Source: Isoetes taiwanensis (lineage: Eukaryota; Streptophyta; Lycopodiopsida; Isoetales; Isoetaceae). Taken from it: a stretch of DNA of 64,000 nt. Made by a program: the position numbers and the translations under genes. Location: the NCBI GenBank assembly GCA_021234155.1, contig JAJEKV010000014.1, positions 5,661,563 to 5,725,562 on the forward strand, in the 5' to 3' direction. Each line of letters begins with the position of its first letter. Within the stretch, counting starts at the first letter, position 1. Shown one piece after another: positions 22,346 through 35,900 of the stretch. The notes beneath the pieces are model-generated. The model was given only the letters and a program-made list of their open reading frames with translations. It ran no database searches and had not been told where the DNA came from.

Positions 22346-24339
22346 CCATTGGATAAGGAGGTTATTTATATGGCTGTAGATTGTTTTATAGTTGGATATT
22401 CTCGTTGAGATAGATTGCTGTACAACACCAATTTATTCAGTATCCTAAAATTTGGTGCTGGAATCTGTAGATTAGTTCATTCTCTGCAGATATGTAGATT
22501 AGTTCATTCTCTGCAGAGTGTTTTCTTCCATTTTGAGCACCTAGGCGCAGGTCCATGCATTGACAATGTATGTTCCACATCAGCTTGTCACCATTTTTGA
22601 GCTAATGAGTATTTTATCACGAGTGGAACTATGCGAGCTCAGCCTTTGCATAAACCATTGTATGTGTTACTCAAACCTTGTGAGTCCATTAAGACTTAAC
22701 TGGATTTTCTGTCGCATCAAGGCCTGCTGGATTTATGGAATCATTGTAAATGGTAACACCCATTACCCTGTTACATGGTTGATCTTTATATGTCCCTGAT
22801 TTGCTCTTTAATTACTCGTCACACACTTGCATTACCATAAACTTTACTGGCCTGATACTGTCCACAATTGTTATCATCTTAGTTCCTAACTAACAGATTT
22901 AATGATAACTCTTGACCTGCTATTGCATTCCTCCTTCAAGGGTATTCATAATCTCAGCACACTAAACATGCTATACATAGTTGACATTTTACTACATTGC
23001 AGTTTCCTTCAAATATTTATGTCTCATTTTTTCCTATGAGTACGTGTCAAGCATGCTATGCCATATTTACTTGTCAAGCGTGTTATGCCATATTTACTTT
23101 CAGAGTGTAATTTGAGTATCCTTTGTAAATGCCAAATTGAGTAATATAGTTTACAGATTTATCAATTGTGATGTGTAATAAAAATGGATCTATAATAAAA
23201 TTAAGTAATAAATATAGATCTGTAATAAAAGTACTTACGAATAGTGTAAGTTAGATGTAATCCAATGCGCCATGCAAATGAAGATTGCATGCAACATAAT
23301 CTCGGTAGTCATTGCCACAAGATTTGCAACAGCGAGGAAGATATTTGTTTTGTGATATTTTGCAATACAAATAAAGGTTACTACCAAACATGCATCCCTT
23401 GGTTATTTTTCATTCTCTTTCTTGATGTTTGTTGACTTCTTTCTCTCGATTTATCTTGCATTGCATCTTATCTTTTCTCTTCACTAGTTTTTCTTTCTGC
23501 CACCTACCATTGCGTATAGGGTTTATAAGGTGGAGCGTTCCTCTTGCTAAAAGAGTCTTCCCAAGAATCCAATAGTTCTATGACAATATAGAACCATCAT
23601 TCTTGGAGAAGATGGGTTTTTGCTAAGACAAAATAGTTCAGTAAGAATCATCGATTGTATTGGGCCCAAACTGCAGAAACAAAGAATTTCTGAAAACCCA
23701 TTTAAAATCAATTAGATTGTGCTTAGAAAAAGAGAAATTTTAAGATTTATAATCGCATTTTTTTGGAGACCATCGATCCAGCGTAAGAAATTGTCGTTGA
23801 TTGTTGCGATGTTGTTATTGCCATCTATGACCAGATTAATAAAAATCGATGCTCCGATAGAATTGACTATGGTGTGGAGATTCTCGCGAAAAAACAGAAG
23901 GAAGCCAAAAAAAACAAAAAATTAATGAGCTGAAAGGTCGCACAGACCCAGTAGAGGAGTCATTTCGACAATTAATGCAACTTGAAACAACTAGAATCAT
24001 CCATTTTTTTTTTAATTTATCAGTTAATTTTTTTGTATTGGCTCTCTAAAATTGAACAGCGGTTGCCGCTGTTACAAATTTCCAAACTTCAAATTTCAGA
24101 TCCAAACCTTTTATGTGTGGGTCCCCACGAGATTCATATGCGTTTCAATGATCAACTGGCAAAGAAGACAAGAGGGCAAATCCGTCGTAGCTGGGTTGCA
24201 AGGAGAAAGATCTGCTATTGAGCAGCAAGGAAAAACATGGATTCCAAAGCTCCATAGCTTCAAGCGGGAAGAATGTGGAAATTGCTTCCATGCCAACAAA
24301 TGCATATGTGCTAACAAGGGGTAATGAATATGCACAGGA
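22346..24339. other. No gene recognised
   Basis: AT-rich sequence. Small direct duplications (CTGTAGATTAGTTCATTCTC at 22464 and a copy at 22492; GCATGCTATGCCATATTTAC near 23052 and GCGTGTTATGCCATATTTAC near 23079; AATAAAAATGGATCTATAAT near 23177 repeated near 23210). No supported coding frame on either strand. Confidence 0.4.
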
Positions 24340-24344
24340 AATTA

Positions 24345-25580
24345 AACTCTAAATTCAACCTTGAAATCTGTACGCAGCTGGGCTCCTGTACATTCCTTCT
24401 GACGAGAAATAATACTCGGTTTTCCTTCCAACAGGCCTTGAGATCCCATTGCCACGATATACGCCGGGTTAAGGAAACGAGCATCGCTCATAATGACCAC
24501 CTTCTGAAAGTAAATAATGTCGCAATCAAGGGCCGCCTTCTGAAGGGGCAAGAAACCTGTCCTCTGCAATAGGATTTGATATGGGACTATGGACTTCAAC
24601 CCCAATGTCCGTGCTAAGAAGGCTTTTTACACCTGCTCCAAGTCATTCTAGGTAGCGAGGGACACCACGGGGACCCAGACTTCGACGTTGTATAAAAGGA
24701 CAGGCTCCATCAAGGTGCTGAACAGGTGCGACTAATGGGCCCGATCATAGAACTCCACTCTGCGACTGTAGTTCTGCATTGCATATAGTGCCTTTCAACC
24801 TGCTGTCATTCGTAGTCGGATGAAGACATCCTAAAGCATAGTAAAAGGGAACTCGACTTCCAAATATTTGTAAGTGGGTGCCACTTTCAAATTTTGCCCT
24901 CGGTAACTGAAGGATGGGGCCGTTGATTGACGTGAGGATGATATGAGAACCATCTTAGTCTTAGCCAAGTTGACGCGCATATCAATCGCATGGCAGAATG
25001 TGTTCAGGGCATCGAGATGGCGCTGCATGTTCGCCGGAGGTAAGTTAGGAGGTTCACATCGTCAACATATATTAGCTGTCTGATGATCTGGTGAAGGAGG
25101 TGAGCTCCATCGCCTCCATTGTTAGCAAGTCAACTCTCCAACTGATCAATATAAAGCCCAAATAGTGTAGGAGAGAGAGGGGCATCCCTGGCGGATCCCG
25201 ATACTGCTATCAAATGGTCAACCCGGTCGGTGAACGGCCTCAAAATATCACCACCATTAATCGCAGCTTTAGAGATGCGCAAGGACCCACAAATTTGTTC
25301 CAATCTTACCCATAACTTTTCTCGAGATACAATGTGAAAAGCCTTGACGAAATCCACATAATAACAATACATGTCTTTCCGATAGTTCCTGCAATCTTCA
25401 ACAAGAGTCTGCAGTGTGAATTTGTGATCAATAGTTGAGTGCCGCGATCAGAATCCCACCTACATGAGGGCCCGCACGTCTGCTGCCTCTACCCAGCCGT
25501 CAACTACTACTCGAGAATGTCAGCTAGCAGTCTTGCAAACATCGAACTGATCATAATTATTCTGGTGGTGGTCAGGCGGT
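24345..25580 (-). mobile_element. LINE fragment with RT core (family A), minus orientation
   Basis: Read right to left: IISSMFARLLADILE (about 25510-25555), TIDHKFTLQTLVEDCRN, then YVDFVKAFHIVSREKLW with the first catalytic RT Asp region (25330-25372). Then APLSPTLFGLYIDQLES (25130-25180), and after the lost YADD box NLAKTKMVLISSSR (24930-24970) and TYKYLEVEFPF. The C-terminal part continues to about 24345 (LLQRTGFLPLQKAALDCDII). Broken by stops, and it lacks the family 3' end. It meets a plus-orientation copy at about 25.58-25.6 kb. Confidence 0.8.
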
Positions 25581-25599
25581 GGGATCCTCCGCCTTGGCG

Positions 25600-28073
25600 C
25601 ACTCTCCCCTGGCGCCAGTCGGGGGCGGAACATTCCGATATAACGGTGGTTTGATGCGGAGTGTAAAAAACGCATAGCGCCGACCGCCACATTCTGATCC
25701 GGTACCCGCCAGGGCCACCACCACGCATCGCCCATCGAGGCGGACACAAAGGCGCTGCATCCTTGCCGTGCATCGTGGGAGATGTTCACCTGGCGGACAC
25801 TCATCCTCGAACCTTTTGGCGCAGAGTGCCCAAGGCCAGCCCCTTGCCTGGGGACATCACACCCCGCAATGGGAACAAGACTTGCGGCAGCTCTATGACC
25901 CACCGGGGACGCCAGACGCCATACTTCCAATGATGGCCCCCATTGGTTCTCGGAGGAGGATGTTATGGAGGGCCCCGCAATGGTCGGCTAATGGGAAGGC
26001 GGTGACCTCGATGGTATGCGCCGAAGTTACTCAAATGGGCAAGGCAGCCGCTGGTGCCGATCCTCACTACCCTGTTCAACAGAGCATTGTAGGAAGGTTT
26101 CCCCGACAATGGACCACAAGCAGGGTTGTCCCCATTCATTAAGGCGTGACCAACATCGTCCTACCACCAATTAACGATCATGGTCGGGCTTCAAGATTTG
26201 CCAAACCGGCGGTCGGCATTCTCGAAAGCAGCGGTGACCCTGCGGGCGTAGGGCAGATGTGCGAGCCCTCACACAAGCAGGCTTTAGACCCCGCCACTCA
26301 ACGATTGACCATATCTTTACACTGTGGGCACTGATTGAAGACAGCTGAAACCATCGGCAGGACTTGTATTGCTGCTTTGTGGACTTCGCTAAGGCTTTTG
26401 ATACGGGGCCCCCGAAACGCTAATGGGCTAGATCAAGGCTAACCGGGCTGCCGCCGCCTCGCGTAATGCCATATACGTGTTGTATGAGAGTTGTTTTGGC
26501 AGATGCACCGACGGGCCAAGCATTCACCAAGTAGTATCGGGTCCGCCAGTGCCCCTCTCACCAACACTTTTGGCCTCTACATTGACCGCTTAGATCCTCG
26601 GCTTATCGAGCCTAGGGGATGGCATACGCCTTTTGCACTGGTCATCCGGCCCAATCATCTATGCGCATCGATGTTGACCTTCCGCCCACCCCTAGAAGCT
26701 ATGCAGCCTCATCCGATGCCCTAGACACATCTCCGAAAGCTACGATATGCGCGTGAATCCGCCAAGACCGTGGTTCTCATATCCTCTTCACGCCACCCCA
26801 CGCCTCTCGCACTCACATATCGGGGACAGCCCCTCAGGAGGTCACGCCCACCTACAAGTACCTAGGGGTGGAGTTCCCCTCCTCGCCTGCTGGGAGGCGC
26901 CCATCCGCTATGGGTGATGCCAGGCCGGGAAAGCTTTTTATGCCATGCGTAACAACAAATCACCAGGCGAGCTCTATGATTGGGACCATCGTCACATCTG
27001 CTTTGGGCCGGTCGAGCCCGCCCTTCAGACGGGTCGAGGTTTGGGGCCCTGGCCGCCTCTTTGGAGACCCCGAATGACTTGGAGCAGTGCGTATGGCATT
27101 TTTGGCACGGCACTTGGGGTGAAACCTTCAGCCCCCTATCAGATTCTCGCCGCAAGAAACCGATTCTTGCCACTTCAGCTGGCAGCCCTGATAGACACAC
27201 ATCGCCTATTTTCAAAAAGTGGTTAATATGGGTGATGCTCGCTCCCGCGACCGGGCTTTACGCCAGGGGCAATGGGCCCGCAGCCGCTCGGAGCCCGCTG
27301 GAGGGGTAAGAGAGATCGCTGGTTCGCCGAATGGAACGCGGCAGGAGCACGATCTGGTGGACACAGAGGCCGATCATGACAGCCTGCGGGAGTACCTGGA
27401 TGCTTGCTTCCTTGGCAAGCTCTGGGATCCCGGTGTGCTCTAGAGCAGGTCAAAACGGCCCATTACAAGGAGCACATCAACCCCGCGTTGGCCCGGGGCC
27501 CGCAGCTCTACCTACGCTCCCAAATGCCCCCCCGAAAAAGCGCCAGACTCATTGCCTCCGTTCGACAGGTGCCCACCATCTTCGCGATCGGTGACGCGGG
27601 TGGATTGGGGAGCCCCGCCAGACAAGCTTTCTTTGCCAAACGGGTGCCATTGAGGATGAGTCTCACACTTTCCAAAGTTGCCCAGCATTCAGTCAGATCC
27701 GGGCCAGATACGTTCCCTTAGTACGGCCGGACTTGCCCCTACATTCGCTGATGAACACCCGCCAAGACGCGTCACGGGTCGTGACATTCCGTGAGGTACC
27801 GATCCGGCGAAACCCACCTTTGCCCCTCACCGGGTCAGTCCATGATCGCACTACGGCACGGTACATGAATGTATATATTTGTGTGTTTTTGCATTTCGTA
27901 TATTGGAACAGTTTGTCAGCAGGCTGATTACTGCCACGGTTTTTCCCTCGAAAACCCTTCGGGGCGGGGGTTTTTTAATCCGGGTAGTAATCCGCTTGCT
28001 GCGCTTTTGTATTGGGTCCCATAGACTGATTGGTCTTCGTGGACGATAAAAATACCTTCCTTCCTTCCTTCCT
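25600..28073 (+). mobile_element. LINE, long decayed copy with 3' end (family A), plus orientation
   Basis: GC-rich block colinear with the other family A copies but on the plus strand: the pre-RT motif QWEQDLRQLYDPPGT (25870-25920), SRVVPIH (26120), STIDHIFTL and FVDFAKAFDTGP (26370-26410), LTNTFGLYIDRLDP (26555-26600). Later LGVEFPSSPAG (26860-26895), then AFLAPQ-like and LATSAGSPDRH segments, and a terminal HTFQSCPAFSQIRARYVPLV (27665-27720). Dozens of stops and frameshifts. The 3' end (TATTGGGTCCCATAGACTG, GGACGATAAAAATA) is followed by a (CTTC)n tail at 28055-28073. GC content is visibly higher than the surroundings. Confidence 0.82.
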
Positions 28074-28099
28074 TGTACATTGGAGCAATTCTGTGGGTG

Positions 28100-28411
28100 G
28101 TCTAATGCGAGGAAAAACCTTGTAACTCCCCGTTGAACAAGGCGGTTAGCACCAGTACTATGGATGGTCCTGCCGACTTGAGCAATATTACCTGCATACC
28201 ATCGGGATCTGGCACTTTTCCAATGGCAAAGCATTGTAAGCCCTGGTCCACATCTACCTTTGTGATTTCCAGTGCCTAGCCTTGCCTGGGGGGGGTGGGG
28301 GGGAGGGGGTAACGCTGTTTGTGCACTTGGAGGATCATAAAGCTGCTCTAGATATTGCCTCCATTGCTCAAGAGTGAAGTTTCCTGTACGTTGTACTGGC
28401 TTTTTGAGCAC
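28100..28411 (-). mobile_element. LINE fragment, start of RT region (family A), minus orientation
   Basis: The minus frame LKKPVQRTGNFTLEQWRQYL, then EQLYDPPSAQ and CHWKSARSRWYAGN (28411 to about 28150), matches the QWxxYLxQLYDPP and NGKxxxLDGM segments of the other copies. A G/C-rich homopolymer patch (GGGGGGGGTGGGGGGG) at 28287 interrupts it. Only about 300 bp survives, directly after the tail of the plus-oriented copy. Confidence 0.7.
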
Positions 28412-28693
28412 CTTTTGCCATAAGATCCTATTCAGTGTACTGGCCTTGATACAGACTTTATTTTACTCAGCCTTCTTGTTTTTTATGATCAAATTACACC
28501 AAGATTATTGCCAATTTGTTCCGTTTGTTGGAACTGTGCTCTCTATTGGTTTTTTTTCTAGAGTTTTCTTCATTGTTACTCCAAACACGATGGTTTGGCT
28601 TGACTTAGTTTGATCAGATGGTTCAAGCCCATGACAAACGGAGCCAAAAGAGCAGTTTGATGTTGTAAAGCTGCTCGTGCCTGTGGTTAAGGG

Positions 28694-28808
28694 AGGTCAA
28701 CCCTCCCCTCTCGCAAGTTATGGGAAACAAACCCTCTCAGCCAACCCTCTCGACCTCCCGGCCTCGCAGGTTTATTTCCCATAATTTGCTTGAAGGGAGG
28801 GTTCACCT
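28694..28808. repeat. Inverted-repeat element (~115 bp)
   Basis: The left arm at 28694-28727 (AACCCTCCCCTCTCGCAAG, then TTATGGGAAA) is the reverse complement, with a few mismatches, of the right arm at 28775-28808 (TTTCCCATAATTTGCTTG, then AAGGGAGGGTTCACC). The loop is about 45 bases and repeats CCCTCTC. This fits a small foldback or MITE, but I see no convincing target duplication. Confidence 0.55.
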
Positions 28809-28957
28809 TCTCATCTTCAAGCGCAAACAAAAATATCGATCCTATAAACCGCTGCCTTCAACTCATCCTTTGCTGCCGGAATTCAAAGGAGCAAAAATAT
28901 ACGTCCATGCAGCCTCCATGCTGCTGAAAGCTAGAGAACTCCAACCATAGACCAAGA

Positions 28958-29020
28958 AGCAAAGGGACAAAAAATGAATTGGGGAACTTGCAAAGGGACA
29001 AAAAATGAATTGGGGAACTC
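28958..29020. repeat. 31-bp direct duplication
   Basis: GCAAAGGGACAAAAAATGAA followed by TTGGGGAACT occurs twice in tandem (about 28959-28988 and 28990-29019) with a one-base spacer. A local slippage duplication with no coding meaning. Confidence 0.7.
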
Positions 29021-29220
29021 ACTGCGAATACAAAACGAATTGTGCACATCGCATATGCCAATCATGTCTGGGCCTTATAGAATTTAACCTCATGATCAAC
29101 AATAGAATTTAACCTTATGATCCTTATCTTCCATGTTATAATCTTCCATACATCTTATGCTATGTGCACATAAGCACATAGCCTATGGCAATAAACTATG
29201 GGCTTATGTAATTTAAACTT

Positions 29221-29280
29221 ACAAGAAATTTATCGCGGCAGCCTTACGGCCGCCGCGAACATTTCTCTTCTCCAACCCGC
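29221..29280. repeat. GC-rich hairpin repeat, copy 1
   Basis: ACAAGAAATTTATCGCGGCA at 29221, a short loop, then GGCCGCCGCGAACATTTCTC. The CGCGGC arm pairs with GCCGCG and the flanks (AGAAAT, ATTTCT) extend the stem. A near-identical copy lies at 48286-48343. Both sit in AT-rich DNA and share the trailing CCAACCC. Confidence 0.75.
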
Positions 29281-29949
29281 TGCAAAAGAAGTTTTACGCT
29301 AAGACGAATAGATCTCAATTCTGGACATCCCCGAGATGCAAAAGAACATGCAAGAGTCGAACCTGCACTATTGCTATCTGTTTTGCATCAAGGACGACAT
29401 GGTGCCCGAAATTACCTGATGTCCTCAAGATTTTGTAGCAAAAATGTCTTGATGGTAATCAAAATTATATAGACTTTGAATGTTAAATATATATTGCATG
29501 GCAGGACTTCTATAGTAGGACTTGTCTTGCAATCAGTATTTAGAACTCATCTAGACTCAGCTCGATAGTGTAGTCTTCCAAAACTGTGTATAGTGTGAAA
29601 CTTGGAAAGCAACTAAAAATGTAGGCCCTAGTCTAAAGTTATAACATGCAAATCAAATAAAGTTCCTACCGAAAAAGATATTGCAAATTGTAAAAATTAG
29701 ACAATGACATGTATAAACAACGAATTTTTCCTATGTTTTATTCTTCTAATTGTCACCTTCTAGTAGTTTGTTTGTGTTGCAACAAGAAATACGTCACACT
29801 ATAGCAAATGCCATGCCCTTTGTTGTGGCAGTTTATGGGCCCTAAACTTTATCAACCGTGGACGAATAGCCTTAACTGAACGTCCTAAGAATGGCTCTAT
29901 TGACCATCCGATATCCCTCCCCCAAAACCTTATGTGTCATGTTCAAGAT

Positions 29950-32900
29950 TCAGATATATAACTCTGGCAAATTAGTCGAAACTGGTTGATTGGCTTGCTC
30001 AAGGATCTGCATAAGCTCAGTTTCAAAGGAGGGCTTGCCTCTCAAAGTCGTGTTTTGCAACACAGAGATGCGACAATCGACAACAAAAAAGGAAAATCGA
30101 TCCTGAGGCATAATGATGCGATCGAAATTGTTTGTTAGAAGTGATAACATGGAGTAAAGCTCTCAACAGAAAAACGAGCCGAGTTTTTTTTTTGCCGTGC
30201 AATGGGCACTCACATAAAGAAACAGAAGCAAATAAGCATAAATAAATAGCCGCCAAGCTTTACCTGGAGCAGCTTGAGGGAAGAAAAAGTCGGTTCGCTA
30301 CTCTGCCACAGAACAATCTACATAGCTATTTATACCCTATACTTCCAATTGATTAGTAACACTTGCCATCATAGCATTTAATAACTAGATACGATTCAGA
30401 CCTTGAGCTCTGATTTCATCTCATCATTGATTCAAGCAGCCAGAAAATAGAATCTTAGCCATCTACGAATTTTGTTTGGATATTCTCCGTGAATGCTTAG
30501 TGTATTTGTTGAAAGATTCAATCGTATTTTGTAAGTACAGAAATGAGAACCAGAAGACGAAATGGAAGCCGTTGCCAGACATTGGCCGCCATAGCCAAAG
30601 AAGATTTTTTTGAATGCTCAGAACAGGGCGCAGAACAGGGCGTCAAAGCCCTTTTTTTTCATTTTTCATCTTTTTTCTTAAAGCCCCTATTTTTTCTACA
30701 GGGCATCAATATTGAATATAATGAAGGCATCTTTACTATAATATTTGTTAAGACAATCAACAATAGAGTTTAACGTTATGATCGTTTTAACGACTGTGCA
30801 ACTTATACATCTTCCATGTTATCATTTCTCATATTATAGTTGCGCAATTTTGGTTTCTCTAGTTTCATATCTTCTTTGCGCTTTATTGATGCCCTCAGCC
30901 TTGCATGCTGGCTTGCAGTACCCTGCAGTTTATTATCAGAAAGTTGCGTACTAAATTGTCGCTTGCAAAATTACGAGACATCGTTCATTACTACCTGTAA
31001 TTGCATTCTTGTATAGCTGGGGACGTTATAGTATTGATAGAATTGTGAAGAATCAATGGAAAAGCTCTTACCTTGTGCATTATCTGCTCCAAACCAGGCG
31101 GGCGGTAGTGCTGGACTGACGCATTGCCTTCTAAAAGAAGGGATTGATTAATATTTCCTGGTGCATGTGTTGGGATTAAAAGCCATTGATAGGTAAATTT
31201 ATTAGTAAACTCTACGTCCGAGCAAGCAATGCATATTGATAAGCTTACCTCTTCGTCTTGGATTGCCATCATGGCTGCGCAGCCGAGAAACCTGCATATA
31301 CATGGATGTATTAAGATCCAGAAGCAAAACTTAAGAAAACAAGATATAGTTACTTACATTCTCGCATTTAGCATCTTCATCGCTATAGTCTCTACGGTTG
31401 ATGTTAGCAATTTCGGAAATTGGCAACCTGGATGACCACTTTTTGAGTTTATTACGGCATTGATTTTACATCACGCCATGAGATTTACAGGATTATGATC
31501 TGTTATGAATAATGTCATAGGAGAGCATTCATGAATTCAGAAGAACCTGTTAAGTTCTGCACGCAGAGAGTTGCTAAGCTCCATTAGTGTATCCCGTTCA
31601 TTTGTGAGTCTCGATATATCTGAAGCTGCTGCTTCAAGCTGCATTCGAAGTGATGCTTGGACCGTCCTTAGTTCGGCAATTTTATTGTCGACCTCGTTAG
31701 TAGAGCTTGCCCTGTAAGAAATGGTCGTTTAATTCTCCAAGTATTTGCATTTTCATTTCCCGTTATCATTTCAGACTTCCCATATTTATAGTACTAGATA
31801 TGATAGAATAGCTGATATCCAATACATAACCACAGCCACAAAATAAAACCTTCCATGTGCTAATAGATGCTTCCGATCTGCTCGCACATGAAATAATATA
31901 GTACCTTTCATATGCTAAATAAACAAAACAAAAAGTTCTTCAAAATTCTCAAAAGCTTCAAAAAACGTTAAGGAAATATAATTCATATCCTTATGGTCAA
32001 CCCCTGACAATCTAAGTCTTCCAACCAAAAGACAAATGTAGTATAAATCTGTCTGGGAGTGCTAATTTGGCAAGCAAAGTTGCAACAATACTATCCAATA
32101 TCGCTTCTCAAATATGTTACCTTTGAACATTGATTGATTTGGCCAAGTGATCCTTCGGACCATCATTTTCCTCATTTGCCATCACCCCCATCTGTCCATT
32201 TTGAGAGCCTTGAAGATGTAAAGCTATATCCGAAATTTTTGACCTTAGATAGTGTATTTCACCCTGCATATGTTTTATTTCATCTTGCTGCATATATAAA
32301 CCTCGTCATCACCCTATGAATATTAGTATCTTCACTTAGAAATAGGATGCACCACGCATTATACTTATACACTCACAAGAAGGTTCCTTAGATGTATATG
32401 CAAGAAGAAGCAAATGATAAATCCCACTTGGAACTTAACAAGCTTTATTGATTTACTTCACTGATTTCAACATTTTCATTATCTACACATATCCCAACAC
32501 CTCACATCATAACCGTAAACCTCTCTATCAATTGTCTCACGACATGATACTGATCCTTTTCTGGCTGCACCGCTTCGTGAAGTTTCAATCTTGTAATTAA
32601 GAGTTGCAATGCCAAGATGGATTAGATTTAGCTTTTAGTTGTTTGCATACCCTTATATGAGGCAGCAAAGACTCTGGAGTATCCCTGGATAAGCATGACA
32701 TTTCTATGATCGCCTGATGGTATTGTTTGAGGTCGTGATTTTGAAGGATATGATTACAATTTTTTTCTTGCAGGAAAACTTAAACACAAACGAGTACCTG
32801 ATTCAAAGTTGGCTGGCAAGTTTCTGATGTACGTTTTTGTACAGCCTCCATTTCCAATCGCATAGTTTCTGGTTCAATTAACAGAATACCAGTTAGAATA

Positions 32901-35900
32901 CATTTCTGCACATGCACCTAATTGTAGATGGGCGCATAACCACCATACTTATGACTGCCTCAATCTAACGTAGGCTTACCATAACGCAAGACCAAAATGT
33001 ATGCTGCACTCTACTAGATTAACATTATCAAATGTCCTTTTTTATGTACTAATTTAGGGATTATTTCAAAAGTACAAAATTCAACTGCCACTGACTTTAC
33101 TTGGCTCCCGTAGTAATAAAGGGGTCACAGTAACTCCCTAAGGAACTTCTCTCTTACATTAATGCACAGAAGTTAATATGGAAATGGTCTTCACCAATAA
33201 TCCTTTTCATTCTTTCATTCTGTTCTTGCAGATCGTGCACCTTGTCTTTCAGCTCTTGGTTTTCCAAATCCAGGACTGTGTTGCTTGAATTTATATCGAG
33301 GTCTGGTGGCCAAGAAATATCTGTCAAAAGTTGTCCAATGTGATCAGAACCCAGGAATTGACAATACTACATATTTCACACCTAGCTGATGAAGCACAGA
33401 AGGTGACGTACTTGGAGATAACAAAGGTGAAGGAAGATTAGCAGTTAGTGCCTTTTCAGCATTTTTGTTCTGGTGAAACAAAAAAAAAGTTCATGAGCCA
33501 GCAAGAAATACACATTGGTCCTTGCCCCTACGCAAGCAGGAAGCATAGCGGCAAAGAGAAATTGGCATGCCTGCATATTGAGGTATCTGAAGTGCTCTTC
33601 TACCCTTTCATCTTGGATCATAAATGTATAACTAATATGTATCACGATTATGTATCACAGTTTAATAGCATGCATTTGACTATGTATTGAGATACTTGAA
33701 TAGAACAATATTATATCTTCTCACAGCATGACCCCTTACAATACTGTGGGTGGAAATTAGGATAAGTCAATGTTTGTCCATAAGTTTGCACTTCTTTTTG
33801 AGACATCAAGTCCTTACATAGAAAAAATCAGCCCATCACAGACTCTGGACCTCAAACCTTCTAAGGACCTCACAGACTCACACGCACAAAAGTTGTATTA
33901 CCTTTTCCCTATTGAGATTTTTTAGAACGGGAAATCTTTGATGTTCCAGAGCATCAAGGTATTGTTTCTGAAAATGTAAAATATTCGTATTACTCCTTTG
34001 TCAAGTAACATAAGTTGACAACATGCAAGGGAAATAAAGAACTTTGGCAAACTTAAGACAGTAAGCAAAGATATAATTATTATGATATAGGACCAGAAAA
34101 AAACAAATAAACCTCAACGGTCACATATTTGCGCTGCATGGCATCGTGCATTTCTCTCCACCTTTTGCCCTCGTCTTTCAATTCCTGTAAGAAGTGATAG
34201 CAAAAGTAACAACGTTAACACACAAATTTTTGTATGCGAAACTAGATTTATGCAAATTAAGTCACTATGTACAAAACTTGAACAGGTCGTCTTATTTCTT
34301 TGTGATATAAACTTCTGATGCTTTGTGCAGACTGTGTATAGTACTTCTGTGTAGAGGAGCCACTATGACCAGAGGAAGGAAGATGTATTAACATCTACCA
34401 GACAAGTACATGGTTACATTGAGCCTCCTAGCCAATTCATTCTAGTTGAATGGCTAAAAGTAGATGTGTATTTGCCCTAGGAGCTTGTCATTCTGGTTCG
34501 ATTAAAGTGGATTGCCGAGCATGTTTCTTTTCTCTGGTGTTGTTCAAAATGACCTTTCTTATCTCTTGTCAGCATTCCCATGCTTTATCCCCTATATCAC
34601 AAGCTTGAACTCCAGGAAGGTGCAAATGCAGATGAGGATAGAAAGGGCTTGGTTGTGTGCCCATTGAGGGGAAGTGCTAATATATAAAATGTGGGGACAG
34701 TTTGATTCCAATGGGGCTTAACGCTCAGCAGTGGGGCATTTGGCCTGCAGTCCGTCCAATTTGGCAAATCGCTATAGAACGGTGTTACAAGTCCCAACTA
34801 ATTCCGCATTTTGACTCATGAGCGGTTTAATAGATACCTCAAGACAAACCATTTCTTACCTCTAAATTCCTCTCTTGATCTTGGAAAATTATCTGAAACT
34901 CTTCAAGCTTTTGCTTCCAATATTTATCTTTCTGTACAATCTCAGATTCCACATTACTTAGCTGCATCATACAAAGATAAATGAGTTTTTCAACCTCGTG
35001 TGGAAATCATCGATACAAATACATGCAGTTAATCTTTGACATTGCAATAGGATAAATATTAATAAGGTTTGCATCATCAATCTGCTGATTGAATGGTAAC
35101 GAAATGCAGATTATCAGTGACTACTTCGCATTAGAATCTAGATTGAACTTGAAGAACTATGAATGCATATCAAACTTCTTAGCGGCCCAGATGAAATGGA
35201 AAGATGCCCCATTCTCCATTCATGATACAAGTTTGGCAATTACTCTACAAAACAAACCAAACAAAGAAACAAAGCTCCTTCTCCCAAGCATTAGATGTCC
35301 ATAAATGGCATATTAGAACTATACCTTCTCACTAAGTGATCCAATCTGCTGGAGCTTTTCTATCTCGTATTTGTTAATACGATCCTCTGCAACTCCTATG
35401 CTAAACCGCAGCCTTTCCATGTCCTCCTTCTATGGTTCAAACTCCAAGCTGTTAGTCAAGCGCTAAAAATGGTTATGTTAATGTTCAAGAAATCAAAGAA
35501 ATATAAACTAGTCTTGCACTCACCAGTATGGCAATCTTTTTCTTGTATCCAGTCTCTAAATATTCAATCTTGCTAGTCATCTGCCTCTCATCAACTTGGC
35601 TTTTGATTCTCGTGTTGTCCAGCTCCTTTTCCAAGAGTTTCAATTTACAAAATACTGTCTGTTGCAAATAGGATAATCATCTGTATAAATCTTAGGGTCC
35701 TGATTTGAGGTATACTCTACTATGATAACGTTCAGTAAAAGGGGGAACCTTACCTGCGTTTCCGCTTCTTTGTCTGTGATACAAGCGTGTAATTCCATTT
35801 CCTACAAAAAAAAATAACCCTTAACAATAAACCATGAGAGACATTCTTCACACAACATAGGCAATTGCAGCAATCAATGGGGATCACACAGACTTGTTGG

